From Baffinella frigidus (taxonomy: Eukaryota > Cryptophyceae > Cryptomonadales > Baffinellaceae), in the NCBI GenBank assembly GCA_026770585.1, contig MU646468.1:1-20348 (forward strand): DNA of 20,348 nt. The letters are read 5' to 3'. Made by a program: the position numbers and the translations under genes. Every line of letters starts with the position of its first letter. Position 1 is the stretch's first letter. Of the stretch, positions 1 through 8,985 are shown piece after piece. The notes beneath the pieces were generated by a model, which was given only the letters and a program-made list of their open reading frames with translations, was not told the DNA's origin and searched no databases.

Positions 1-120
1 ATCTGCTAAAAAAAATCGAGCTGCGATGAAATCTTGAGATCTTTACTACAGGCCAAAAAATATGTTCTAAAGGGATTATATTCCTATCCTCTAGCCGGTT
101 TTATAGGATTATAAGGGATA

Positions 121-305
121 ATGATATGAATATCCACCTATGATATGAATATGCACCTACCGTAGGTGCATATCATGATATGGTAGGTGCATATTATGAT
201 ATGAATATCCACCTACCATGGCATAAAAACGCTGTTTCTAGAGAGTTTGAATGCCATGGTATGCATCGTTTATGTCATGATATGCACCTACTATGGCATG
301 CATCG
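121..305. repeat. Cluster of short inverted and direct repeats
   Basis: Variants of GATATGAATATSCACCTA recur on both strands about six times. The core at 149-173 is a hairpin with 12-base arms (ATATGCACCTAC and its complement) around one central C. The sequence reads as nested palindromes with no coding potential. The CCTACCGTAGG at the hairpin centre also occurs inside the foldback elements near 8.6, 8.8, 10.2, 13.8 and 17.0 kb. Positions 1-120 and 306-401 show nothing else I can name. Confidence 0.7.
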
Positions 306-570
306 TGTAGTAAATTAGTCCCGAATTATTTAACAGTCCCGAATAACCTTACACGCTTCCTACGTATGAGGAAGTTCGTACCGAAGAAGTTCGTACCGGT
401 GCCGTATTTTTCCATATAAATGTCCCCCCCCATATAAATGTCGCCCCCCCCTGGGATACTCATAGGATCCTAGTGACCTGCTCACTAAATTGTCCCCCCC
501 ATAGTGGACCTCTCCAGAAGCTCATAGTGGACCTCATAGTGAAATGTCCCCCCCCCCCATCGTGAGAAAA

Positions 571-762
571 AAATGGCCATATTAATACCCACTTAGGAAG
601 ACTATTCTTCAAATCACCCGCCGCGGTGGTCCGGTTGGTCAGCACATAGGAACGAAAGGACGAAGGTTGTGGGTTCAAACCTCGGACGAAACTCTAGCAA
701 GAAATCACATCTCATCATCCTTTTTTGGTTGCCCGCACGTGCTATCTTTTTGCCCGCACAGG
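571..762 (+). repeat. tRNA-derived SINE-like unit, copy 1
   Basis: A Pol III type 2 internal promoter is visible: box A-like TGGTCCGGTTGG at 627-638 and box B GGTTCAAACC at 672-681, 45 bases apart as in tRNA genes. The flanks continue into a non-tRNA body ending in a T-rich stretch followed by TTGCCCGCAC. The unit repeats in tandem 196 bases downstream. It does not fold as an intact tRNA, so it is a SINE-like retroposon unit or tRNA relic. Confidence 0.6.
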
Positions 763-766
763 CAAA

Positions 767-958
767 AAACGGCCATATTAATACCCACTTAGGTACAACA
801 GTCTTCAAATCACCCGCCGCGGTGGTCCGGTTGGTCAGCACACAGGAACGAAAGGTCGAAGGTCGTGGGTTCAAACCCCGGACGAAACTCTAGCAAAAAA
901 TCACATCTCATCATTCTTTTTTTGTTGCCCGCACGTGCTATCTTTTTGCCCGCACACT
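767..958 (+). repeat. tRNA-derived SINE-like unit, copy 2
   Basis: Second, nearly identical copy. Box A-like TGGTCCGGTTGG is at 823-834 and box B GGTTCAAACC at 868-877. It differs from copy 1 by scattered substitutions and by a better T-stem (GGGTTCAAACCCC). Tandem arrangement with no poly-A between copies fits unequal crossing-over or a dimeric SINE better than two independent insertions. Confidence 0.6.
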
Positions 959-1220
959 CATAGTGCAGTGGAAATGTCCCACCCCCAAATTGTCCCCCCC
1001 CCCTGGGAAGCTCATAGTGGACCTCATAGTGAAAATGTCGCCCCCCCCCAGGAAGCATGAATTGTCCCAGGGACATTTATATGGAAAAATACGGTAGGGG
1101 CGCAGCTCGAAGCTGCACCGAATCCGAGGCGGGCCCGTGCCACACACGGGTCGCAAGCGCGACCCGCGGCACTCCCACGCCTTCAAAGAGCGCGGCCCAC
1201 CGAGACAAAAAGATTTTTGT

Positions 1221-1262
1221 CCTGTCGATTTTTGAAAATGTCGATTTTTGAAAATCGACAGG
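1221..1262. repeat. Hairpin with 12-bp perfect arms
   Basis: CCTGTCGATTTT (1221-1232) and AAAATCGACAGG (1251-1262) are perfect complements around an 18-base loop that itself repeats GTCGATTTTTGAAAA. It sits in otherwise featureless sequence between two foldback elements (1095-1387). Function unknown. Confidence 0.6.
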
Positions 1263-1387
1263 TGGAACGTCTCAAAGCAAAAGTGGAACCTCTGTTAACT
1301 TAAGAAGTAACAGTGGATATCGTGACTCCCTCGTGACACAACATAAGTTACCATTATACGTTTAAGTCAGTCGTGACTTGTTTAGCG

Positions 1388-1590
1388 ATAGAGCGTTTGC
1401 GGTAATTGTTGTCCGTTTTGAAAGTTCGGTTTTCCGGTTTTCCGGTTTTTTAAAATGTTGTAAAGGTCGTTGAATATTTTAAAAGGACACTTCTCTGGTA
1501 CAAATGAATCGGGGGGGGGGGGCAAATGAAAACTGGAAAACCGGGAAACCGAACTTTCAAAACGGACAACAATTACCGCAAACGCTCTAT
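1388..1590. mobile_element. Foldback element with ~63-bp arms
   Basis: The left arm 1388-1450 and right arm 1528-1590 are inverted copies with only a few mismatches, nearly identical from ATAGAGCGTTTGCGG through GAAAGTTCGGTTT. The ~77-base spacer contains a run of 12 G at 1511-1522. A 12-base direct repeat CAGTCGTGACTT occurs outside both arms (1368-1379 and 1620-1631) but not immediately adjacent to them, so it need not be a target duplication. No ORF of transposase type. Confidence 0.75.
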
Positions 1591-2481
1591 TATTGTGCCG
1601 CATGTCAGCAATGTCAAGACAGTCGTGACTTTCTTATTTCGACTTTGCCACAGTTTCTTTTTTTCAACAAACGATCCACGACGAGCCTCTGCACTGGAGA
1701 GCGAAACGCGATCCGAAAGCAAACATGCTTTCCCTGCAGATCCCTTCTACGGAACGGCGTGTCGTTGGCATATGTTGGGAGCATTTAAAACCGTCGAAGA
1801 ACTGACGACAATCCACCTAGCTTTCCTTGGCCAGCGTCCCGCGCGCACGGCGTCGGCACCGCGACTCCCCTCTTCAGGGACTTTCTCGCTTCATTGTGTC
1901 GTTCCTCAGGGATGTTGCGCTGCAGGCGGCGGGTTCGGGGGCCACGCGCGCTAAAGGCTGTGATTTGGGGTGAATCTCGCGGTGGGCTGGTGCCAGATCC
2001 CCCGCGGGCCACCTCGCACCACCAGCTTTGAATCCAAAATCGGAAATCGTCTTTCCGCTTCCGGCACAAGGCCCGGGAAGGAGGCGAGGGCCGCGAGGGC
2101 GGCAAAGCGTGGCGCTGGCCATCGGGTCAAACATTGGGCGCCCCCGCAGGGTGGTTGGGTCGCGCTGGGCTGCCGCTGAGGGTGCGGGAGGCTGGCTTTT
2201 CCTGGTTTCACAAACGCCCAGAAACCTTCCATCCCGATGGTGTGTGTTCAGCTCCCATCCCCTTTGTTCCCCACCCCTCCCTCTCCATGCACCCCCCTGC
2301 CGTGTCTGCTTGTTACCTCACTGCGTGTGCCTACTTTTTCTCAATGTCTCCTGTTCCGTGGACTCATGTGGTCCCTGGTCCCTTTGGGGGCCGGGGGGCG
2401 TCGTATGACCGAGGGAAGGTGGGTCATACCAACTGCGGCCCAACGGGGCGCCGATGCGGCTCGAATGAGCGCGTTCTGGGG
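1591..2481. other. No recognisable gene
   Basis: The reading frames here overlap on both strands and have compositions typical of GC-rich non-coding DNA. I recognise no protein. The segment 1677-1792 has a diverged inverted counterpart at 10784-10895 inside the last thioredoxin intron. The pyrimidine-rich stretch 2236-2345 looks intron-like. An unrecognised fast-evolving gene cannot be excluded. Confidence 0.5.
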
Positions 2482-2640
2482 AATCTCATCCCGGCGAGTA
2501 TTTCTGAGAAATACGATTTCGGGGATCTCCGATTCGATTTGCAACGAAAATTACTACACGGACGTGACTGAAAATGTCCGGTGTGTAGTAATTTTCGTTG
2601 CCAGGATCGTATTTCTCAGAAATACTACCCAGGATGAAAT
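2482..2640. mobile_element. Imperfect foldback element (family E)
   Basis: The left half (ATCTCATCCCGGCGAGTATT..., then GCAACGAAAATTACTACAC) and right half are inverted copies. The left arm carries an extra ~18 bases between the two conserved blocks. Each arm contains the near-palindrome GTATTTCTGAGAAATAC. A diverged single arm of the same family lies at 13877-13933 in the last profilin intron. No coding capacity. Confidence 0.7.
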
Positions 2641-2650
2641 CTGGGGGCGC

Positions 2651-2947
2651 GATGCTTGGCCTAAGGCCAAGTGTCGAAAGCTGCAGATTTGTACAAATTC
2701 CTGGGTGTCCAGTGTCTGATGTGTCTCTTTATGAGAGATACTGAGAGAGACGTATAGTCCAGCGCAAGGCCTTACCTCGTCCCCAACCCTTTCCGATAAA
2801 ACCTGTACCATAGATTGTGGTCCCTAAACCCAACACCAAACAAACTCCAATCCAAACCCTCCATCCTAAACCCTAATCACTGGTCCCTAATCTCTCAACC
2901 CTCAACCCTAGGCTCCGAACCCTAATCCCCAAACCCTAAACCCCAAA
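2651..2947. repeat. Subtelomere-like direct repeat R1, copy 1
   Basis: About 295 bases starting GATGCTTGGCCTAAGGCCAA recur at 3487-3781 with high identity. The non-CCCTAAA half holds the phrase GTCTCTTTATGAGAGATACT followed by GAGAGAGACG. The copy marks the boundary at which telomere-like sequence begins. Confidence 0.75.
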
Positions 2948-3486
2948 CCCTAAACCCTGCACTCCAAACTCCCAACCCTGAACCATCAACCTCAAACCCA
3001 CAACCCTAAACCCTGAACCCTGAAACCTCAACCCCAAGGTCTACTCTCTCAACCCCAAACCCGAAACCCTAAACTTCCAACTCAACACCCCAAACCCTAA
3101 ACCCTAACCCCTAAAACCTCAACTTTAAACTTCAAACCCCAAACCCTAAACCCGAAACCATGAACCCTAAACCGCAATCTCTGAACCTTAAACCCTAATC
3201 CCCAAAACCTAAACCTTAAACTCCACCCCCTAAACCCTAAACCCTACATCTTAAACACTCAATCCTGAACCCTAAACCCTACAATCCAAACCCCAAACCC
3301 TGAACCCTCATCCCTAAACCCCAAACCCTCAGTCCTAAACCCTACACCACGAAATCCTAACCCCCCAACCCTACACCACGAAACCCTAACCCCTGCGCAC
3401 CTCCATAAATCTCTCCACACAGGAACTATTGGCGCCGGACTCGGCTGCCCGCAGAGTGAGGGGTCCTGACTGTCAACTCGAAACCT

Positions 3487-3781
3487 GATGCCTGGCACAA
3501 GGCCAGGTGTCGAAAGCTGCAGATTTGTGCAAACTCCTGGCTGTCCAGTGTCTGATGTGTCTCTTTATGAGAGATACTGAGAGAGACGTATAGTCCAGAA
3601 CAAGGCCCTATCTCGTCCTAAACCCTCATCCATAAAACCTGTACCATAGATCGTGGTCCCTAAACCCAACACCAAACAAACTCCAATCCAAACTCTCAAT
3701 CCCAAACCCCAATCACTGGTCCTTAATCCCTAAGCCCTCAACCCTGGGCCCCGAACCCTAATCCCCAAACCCTAAACCCTT
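3487..3781. repeat. Subtelomere-like direct repeat R1, copy 2
   Basis: Second copy of the 2651-2947 block, about 836 bases downstream and in the same orientation, with scattered substitutions. The two flank a CCCTAAA-type tract, consistent with segmental duplication within a subtelomere. Confidence 0.75.
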
Positions 3782-4136
3782 AACTCCAAACTTCCAACCC
3801 TCAACCATCAACCCGAAACCCACAACCCCAAACCCCAAACTCTGAACCCTTAACCCGAAACCCTACACCCTGATCCCTAAACCCCAAACCCTACACTCTC
3901 AACCCCAAACCCGAAACCCTAAACCGTCAACTCCACACCCTAAACCCTGAGCCCTACACCCTCAACACTCAGCCCTGAACCCTTAACCCTTAACCCGAAA
4001 CCCTGAACCCTAAACCCTAAACCCTAAACCCTAAACCTGAAGCCCTATCCCCTACACCACGAAACCCAAAAATTCTGCACCCTAAATCAGAAACCCTCAA
4101 ACCCAACCCCCCCACCCTTACACTTTGCCCTGCCCC

Positions 4137-4460
4137 CCAATCCTTACCAGGGCACCTCGACTACAAGAACAACCTTGGTTGGTTCTCTGGTACCAATTCA
4201 AGAAAAGGCATTGGTCCCATCACCCTGATCCCTCAACACACAGCCCTCACCCCTCAACGCCAAACACTCAACCCTACAACAACCATCATACACTCTGTAC
4301 CAAACACTCTCCACCCCCAAATGATCTGTGTCTTGCTATGCAACACGTCCCCCATCTCTATATGGGCGATCATAGAGGACACTTTACCTCTCTCTCTCTC
4401 ACTCTCCTCTCTCTTTCTCTTTGTCGCATGGTCAACCCTCAACCCTGCACCCTAACCTCC
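4137..4460. repeat. Subtelomere-like repeat R2, copy 1
   Basis: Roughly 320-base block seen three times (also 4971-5243 and 5590-5888). Order of parts: TACCAGGGCACCTCG start, GGTACCAATTCAAGAAAAGG, a CATACACTCTGTACCAAACA section, CTCTATATGGGC, then a CT-rich microsatellite. The start resembles the terminus of MITE family A. Confidence 0.75.
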
Positions 4461-4710
4461 ATAACTCAGACCCTAAACCCTAAACCCTAAACCCCAACCC
4501 TTGGAACCTCAACCCTAAACCATTAACTCTCAACTCCAAACACCATACCCTTCACGCTACTGCCCAAACCATAATCCCTCAATCCTCAACCCTCAACCCG
4601 AAACCCGAAACCCTAGACCCGAAACCTTAAACCCTAAACCCCACCCCCTAAACACTCTTCCCAGAACCCCAAACCCCAAACCATAAAACCTGAACCCTGA
4701 ACCATGAACC

Positions 4711-4749
<39 letters not shown>

Positions 4750-4970
4750 ACCATCAACCATCAACCCCGAACCCTCATCCCCAAACTCCACACCGTAAAC
4801 CCTAAACCCTCAACCCTGAATCCCAAATCCTAATCCATGAACCCCAAACCCTGAACCCTATACCACAAACCCCCAACCCCATACCCTACTCCATGCATTC
4901 CTAAAATCCTCAACCCTTGATCATAAACCCTCAACCCTGAACCCCTATCTCTTGAACGTTACCCTACACC

Positions 4971-5243
4971 CCAATCCCTACCAGGGCACCTCGGCTATAA
5001 GAACACCCTGATCCCTCAATACTCAGCCCCACCCTCAACGCCAAACACTAAACTCTACAACCACAATCATAGACTCTGTATCAAAGACTCCAAACCCAGA
5101 AACCATATCTGTATTACTATGAAACACGTCCCCCAGCTCTATATGGGCAATCATCAACGACCCTCCCTTTCTCTCACACACTCTCTCTCTCTCTCACTCT
5201 CTCTCTCTCTCTCTCGGTCAACCCTAAACCCTGCACCCTCAAC
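4971..5243. repeat. Subtelomere-like repeat R2, copy 2 (internally deleted)
   Basis: Same block as 4137-4460 but lacking the CCTTGGTTGGTT...GGCATTGGTCCC section, so it is ~50 bases shorter. It ends in a long CT microsatellite (about 5174-5216). Confidence 0.75.
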
Positions 5244-5589
5244 TCCAAAACCTTGACCATAGACCCCAAATCTCACACCCCAAACCCTAAACCCTAAACC
5301 CCAAACCCCAATTCCTGAACCCTCAACCCCAAATCCTAAACCCTGAACCCGCAACTCTAAACCCGAAATTCTCAACTCTAAACCCTGATCCCTCAACCCT
5401 AAACTCTAAACCCTAAACACTCAACCCTGAACCCTAAACTCCAACCCCTAAACCCCAAACCCTGAACCCTAACCCTTAAACCCCCAACCCTAAACCTTCA
5501 AACCTCGACCCTGCACCATGAGACCCTAAAACCCTAAACTCTCATTCATAAACCCTCAAACCTAAACCCCTAACCCATACATGTTACCC

Positions 5590-5888
5590 CAAACCCCGAT
5601 CCCTACCAGGGCACCTCGGCTACAAGAACCACCTTGGTTGGTTTTCTGGTACCAATTCAAGAAAAGGCATTGGTCCCATCACCCTGATCCCTCAATCCAC
5701 AGCCCTCACCCCTCAACGCCACTCAACCCTACAACCACCATCATACACTCTGTACCAAACACCCCAAACACCCAAAACCATTTCTGTCTTTGTATGAAAC
5801 ACGCCCCCCAGCTCTATATGGGCAATCACAAAGGACTCTCTGTCTCTCTCTCTCTCTCTCTGGGTCAAACCCTCCAGCCTGCACCCCA
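5590..5888. repeat. Subtelomere-like repeat R2, copy 3
   Basis: Third copy, closest to copy 1 and retaining the full CCTTGGTTGG section. The terminal CT microsatellite is shorter than in copy 2. Confidence 0.75.
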
Positions 5889-7464
5889 AACTCCAAAACC
5901 TAGACCCTACCCCCTCAATACCAAGAACTAAAACCCTAAACCCTAAACCCTAAACCTCCAACACTCAACCCCAAACCCCAAACCCTAAACCCCAAAAACT
6001 GAACTCAACCCTACACCAAAAACCAGCAAGCCTGCAACTAAACACCCCAAACCCTGAACCCTCCACCCTCAATCTTAAAAACCTTAAACCCCAATCCCCC
6101 ATCCCTGACACGACCAACCCACCCCTTAACCCTAAACCCTCAATCCTAAACCCCAAATCCCAAACACCAAACCACGAAACCTAAACCCTATTCCCTTAAC
6201 CCTGAACCTCAACCCCTCCATCGTCAACCCTACACCCTACATTATGCACCCTACATCCTGATCCCTACACCCTACACCCTGCACAACACATCCTACACCA
6301 TGAATAATACAGCTTGCACCCTCATGGGGATATAACACCACTAAACCCTATTTCCATCAACCAATCCTCGAAACCACTGTATCATTCAACCCTCAACCCT
6401 CAAACCCAAACCCCACACCCTAACCTCTAACCTCTCAACTATAATCCCGCAACCCCAACCCCATCCTTGTACCCCAATTCTGACACCCCAACTCAAAACC
6501 CTCAACATCAAATTGTCAAACCCCAAACCCTAAATCCCAAACCCCCATCCCCACACCGCGCCCCTTCAATCCTGAACCCTGAACCCTGAACCCTGAACCC
6601 TAAACCGTTTCCCCTTAACCGTCAACCCCCATTCCTGAACCCTCAACTCTCAAACCCCAACCCTAAAGCCTCATCCCTAATCCCTAATCCCTTATCCCTA
6701 AACCCCAACCCCCCAAACATTACCCCCGAACCCTGAACACTGCAACCTTCACCCCAAATCCTCCGACCTCAGCCCTTCCGACGTCACTGCTTCCCGAACT
6801 CTAGCCCCCAACCCCCGAACCCTTGTTTCTGAATCCTCAACCCTCAACCCTCGATCCTCAACCCTCAACCCTCAAGCCTCAACCCAAAATCCCTGAACCT
6901 GAACCCTGAATCCTGACCCAATAACCTTTAACCCCTGACCCTCAAACCTAAACCCCAAACCCCACACCTTACCCCTCAACCTCCCCACCACAAAACCTTA
7001 CCCCTGAGCCCTGCACCCTGCACGCTGAACTCTAAGCACTCAATCCTGAGCCCTCAGCCCTACACCCTCAACCCTCAACCCTCAGTCCCCTACGCCAACC
7101 TCTAATCCCTCACCCCCAACCCCTTATCCCTACATCCTGATCCCTGAACCCTGAACCCTGAACCCTGAACCCTGATCCCTGAACCCTCATCTCTAAACCC
7201 TCAAACCGCAATGCTAAACTTTCAACCCCCAACCCTCAATCCTAACCCCTCCACCCTCAATCATCAAACGGCGATCCTTGAACCGCAAACCTCCAAACCT
7301 TAACCCTACGCCCTCCACCCTCCACCACAAACCCTACTCCCTACACTCTTGACCCTTCTACCCTATAACAACAACAAACTGTGGATTTCAGACTCGACTG
7401 GTGACTAACATCTTTTCTCTCGCCCCGATACTATCTCGCTGTTTCTATCTCTGTCACGCGTTGC

Positions 7465-7578
7465 ATGTCAACTTTTTGTCCCTCCTGGAGGGCAGCCCAG
7501 GGCTTCCCTCCCGACGACCTGTACGAGGAGTTACCCGAAGAGTTGATGCTTGAGATCTATGAGAACGACAGGCGGTAG
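7465..7578 (+). CDS. Short acidic ORF, possible exon, function unknown
   Basis: An ATG-initiated frame of 37 residues begins MSTFCPSWRAAQ and ends LPEELMLEIYENDRR. Its LPEEL-x-LEI stretch has an F-box-like start, but the frame stops after nine more residues, so no complete F-box is present. It overlaps the tail of the minus-strand exon-like ORF by 22 bases; at most one is likely real. No intron signals on this strand that I can rely on. Confidence 0.25.
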   Translation: MSTFCPSWRAAQGFPPDDLYEELPEELMLEIYENDRR

Positions 7579-7775
7579 ATGGCGTGGTTGACGTCGCCCT
7601 GGTACTTGTGGCGGCGATAGCGCAGCACCTGGATCCATGTTGTGGTTTTGTTGTGGTTTTCGTGGTTTTCCTCCAACCGCTCGTCGCGATGATCGTGGTC
7701 CGCATCGTCCGTTGCCGAGGCGGGGTCTGATGAAGATGATGATGATAGAGTCGGGGGCTTCTTCTTCGCAGGTGC
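7557..7775 (-). CDS. Exon-like C-terminal ORF, unknown protein
   Basis: Reading from a plausible AACCAG acceptor just above 7775, the frame is open for 72 codons to a TAG at 7557-7559. It begins APAKKKPP, passes through a serine run and an acidic/His-rich low-complexity part (DDADHDHRDE), and ends WIQVLRYRRHKYQGDV then NHAIYRLSFS. The final 27 residues look like ordinary folded-protein sequence. No ATG is present, so this would be a last exon whose upstream exons I could not find among the repeats above 7780. The family is not recognised. Confidence 0.35.
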   Translation of the reverse strand, partial: APAKKKPPTLSSSSSSDPASATDDADHDHRDERLEENHENHNKTTTWIQVLRYRRHKYQGDVNHAIYRLSFS

Positions 7776-7784
7776 CTGGTTATG

Positions 7785-7950
7785 GTTGAGGTTTTTGGTT
7801 TAAGGTTTAGGGTGTGGGGTTTATGGGCCAGGGATTACGGTGTGGTGTTCAGGGATTGTTTTTGAGGGTTCATGGTGTAATGTTTAGGGTACGGGGTTGC
7901 TGGTTTAGGGTTTAGGGTTGCTGGTTTAGGGTTTCGGGTCCGATGTTTGG
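7785..7950. repeat. Telomere-like tract, TTTAGGG orientation
   Basis: GGTTTAGGG-type units with variants, opposite in orientation to the large array at 2820-7375. The two arrays therefore point at each other across the 400-base non-repetitive island 7376-7784. Confidence 0.75.
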
Positions 7951-8028
7951 TCTTGAGGATGCCCGTGGGGGTGCATACATCGCGACCGTGTTGGTAGAGC
8001 TTGGAGAGTCGACCACGTGTGCAACCAC

Positions 8029-8088
8029 TACAGGGGTGCCTCGCTCATAACAAACCGCCGCCCCCTAGGACCCTACAGTAGGTCGATA
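8029..8088. mobile_element. MITE family A, copy A1 (left arm only)
   Basis: TACAGGGGTGCCTCGCTCAT begins a recognisable left half through CCCCCTAGGACCCTACAGTAGG. The right arm is absent; the sequence instead runs into a 43-bp B-like hairpin. Confidence 0.7.
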
Positions 8089-8090
8089 CC

Positions 8091-8133
8091 TACAGGGATA
8101 TCTGGGCTATGTATTCCTGGGCATATCCCTGTA
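8091..8133. mobile_element. 43-bp minimal hairpin with family B ends
   Basis: TACAGGGATATCTGGGCTA differs by one base from the family B terminus, and the right end ATATCCCTGTA mirrors it. It is essentially two termini with almost no interior, sitting at the broken core of A1. Confidence 0.6.
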
Positions 8134-8236
8134 GGCCAGGGATCTGTGAGCCTCTACCGAACAGAGCGCCCGCCTCGGGGCATAAATGTATCAACAGTGC
8201 CAGACCGACCAAAACCTGCTCAGGGTACATGTACCC

Positions 8237-8428
8237 TAGAGGGGTGTCTGGGCTGTAACACACCAGAACTTAAGAAGACAGACCGGATTTGCCCCCCCCG
8301 TTTTCTTAATTTAGTACCAAAGGGTTGACTGAATCTTGAGTTTAGTCGACCCTCTGGTACTAATTTAAGAACTCAGACACCGACCGATGTCGGAGCATCC
8401 GTGTTCTGGTAGCCCAGATACCGCTGTA
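8237..8428. mobile_element. MITE family B, copy B1
   Basis: 192 bp, ends TAGAGGGGTGTCTGGGCT and AGCCCAGATACCGCTGTA. Inside is a second long inverted repeat around TTCTTAATTTAGTACC and its complement, then GACACCGACCGATGTCGG. No ORF. Four bases separate it from B2. Confidence 0.8.
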
Positions 8429-8432
8429 AATG

Positions 8433-8627
8433 TACAGGGGTATCTGGGCTAGAAAAGAAACCAGAACTTAAGAACACAGACCGGATTTGGGCCACCCGTT
8501 TTCTTAATTTAGTACCAAGAGGGTTGACTTAATCTTGCGTTTAGTCAACCCTCTGGTACTATTTTAAAAAATCAGACACCGACCGATGTCGGAGCACCCG
8601 TGTGTTCATAGCCCAGATACCCCTGTA
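8433..8627. mobile_element. MITE family B, copy B2
   Basis: 195 bp with near-perfect ends TACAGGGGTATCTGGGCTA / TAGCCCAGATACCCCTGTA. Same interior as B1 in the same orientation. Its right end abuts a half copy of family C (8627-8676), suggesting insertion into the TA at the centre of a C element. Confidence 0.85.
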
Positions 8628-8676
8628 GGCCCTACCGTAGGGCGTATGAGCCTGCTCGCCACTTACGGGACAAGAC
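8627..8676. mobile_element. Half copy of family C (C4)
   Basis: Read on the minus strand, this matches the left arm of C elements: TCCC then TAAGTGGCGAGCAGGCTC, continuing to CCTACGGTAGGG. The other half is missing. It meets B2 at the TA lying at the conserved centre of C. Confidence 0.55.
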
Positions 8677-8691
8677 ACATGCCCAGGACAT

Positions 8692-8721
8692 GCACTCCTG
8701 CGAGCGCGTGTGCAGGAGTGC
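8692..8721. repeat. Hairpin with 10-bp perfect stem
   Basis: GCACTCCTGC and GCAGGAGTGC flank a 10-base loop. A related GTGCAGGAGGCGTGCAGGAGG direct repeat follows. No terminator-like U tract, no known role. Confidence 0.5.
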
Positions 8722-8759
8722 GGGCTGTGCAGGAGGCGTGCAGGAGGCTGCACACGCGC

Positions 8760-8985
8760 TATCCCTCAAGTGCCCAGCAGGCGCATACGCCCTACCGTAG
8801 GGCCCTACAGGGGTACCTCACTCACCAGAAACCGTTTCCTCCTAGGGCCCTACAGTAGGCCCTGCCTAGGGTCCCAGGGGGGGGGACGCTTTCTTATGAG
8901 CGAGGTAACCCTGTACATGTAGGACCTGCCTAGGACCTGTCGGGGGTCAATTTTGACCCCATGCCCCCCGGCGACTTAAGGGATA
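8760..8985. mobile_element. Family C element (C1) with A2 inserted
   Basis: Ends TATCCCTCAAGTGCCCAG and CGACTTAAGGGATA match the C3 termini. The interior CCCTACCGTAGGGCCC is interrupted by MITE A2 at a TA and resumes as AGGACCTGCCTAGGACCTG. Compared with uninterrupted C3, this gives a filled versus empty site, apart from six extra bases (CATGTA) at the right junction. Confidence 0.75.
8806..8915. mobile_element. MITE family A, copy A2
   Basis: 110 bp, ends TACAGGGGTACCTCACTCAC and ATGAGCGAGGTAACCCTGTA. The elongated palindrome has a GGGCCC/CCTAGG-rich centre. Nested inside C1. Confidence 0.85.

Larger units (their letters stand above)
402..1094. mobile_element. 693-bp element with 25-bp perfect terminal inverted repeats
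   Basis: Positions 402-426 (CCGTATTTTTCCATATAAAT then GTCCC) are the exact reverse complement of 1070-1094. Just inside each end lie poly-C-rich blocks with the repeated phrase CTCATAGTGGACCTCATAGTG (near 515-541 and 1010-1031), in direct orientation. The middle holds two tandem tRNA-like units. No transposase is encoded, so this is a non-autonomous or composite element. I see no clear target duplication at the outer edges. Confidence 0.75.
2820..7375. repeat. Degenerate telomere-like array (CCCTAAA variants)
   Basis: About 4.5 kb dominated by 6-8 base units of the form CCCTAAA, CCCTGAA, CCCTCAA and CCCCAAA, nearly all in one orientation. Perfect CCCTAAA runs are short (for example near 4010-4040 and 5935-5955) and most units are mutated, so this is not a working chromosome end. 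It is an interstitial or subtelomeric derivative. Embedded within it are duplicated unique blocks (R1 and R2). All frames across it are low complexity; I call no gene. Confidence 0.85.

Noticed and set aside
618-690. Functional tRNA gene
   Set aside because: Boxes A and B are present but no acceptor stem pairs with the expected 3' end and the anticodon arm is not convincing; the tandem SINE-like context explains it.
2820-7375. True chromosome end (telomere)
   Set aside because: Units are mostly mutated, unique duplicated blocks are embedded, and genes follow on the far side.
7465-7578. Complete F-box protein
   Set aside because: Only the first few residues resemble the motif and the frame ends nine residues later.
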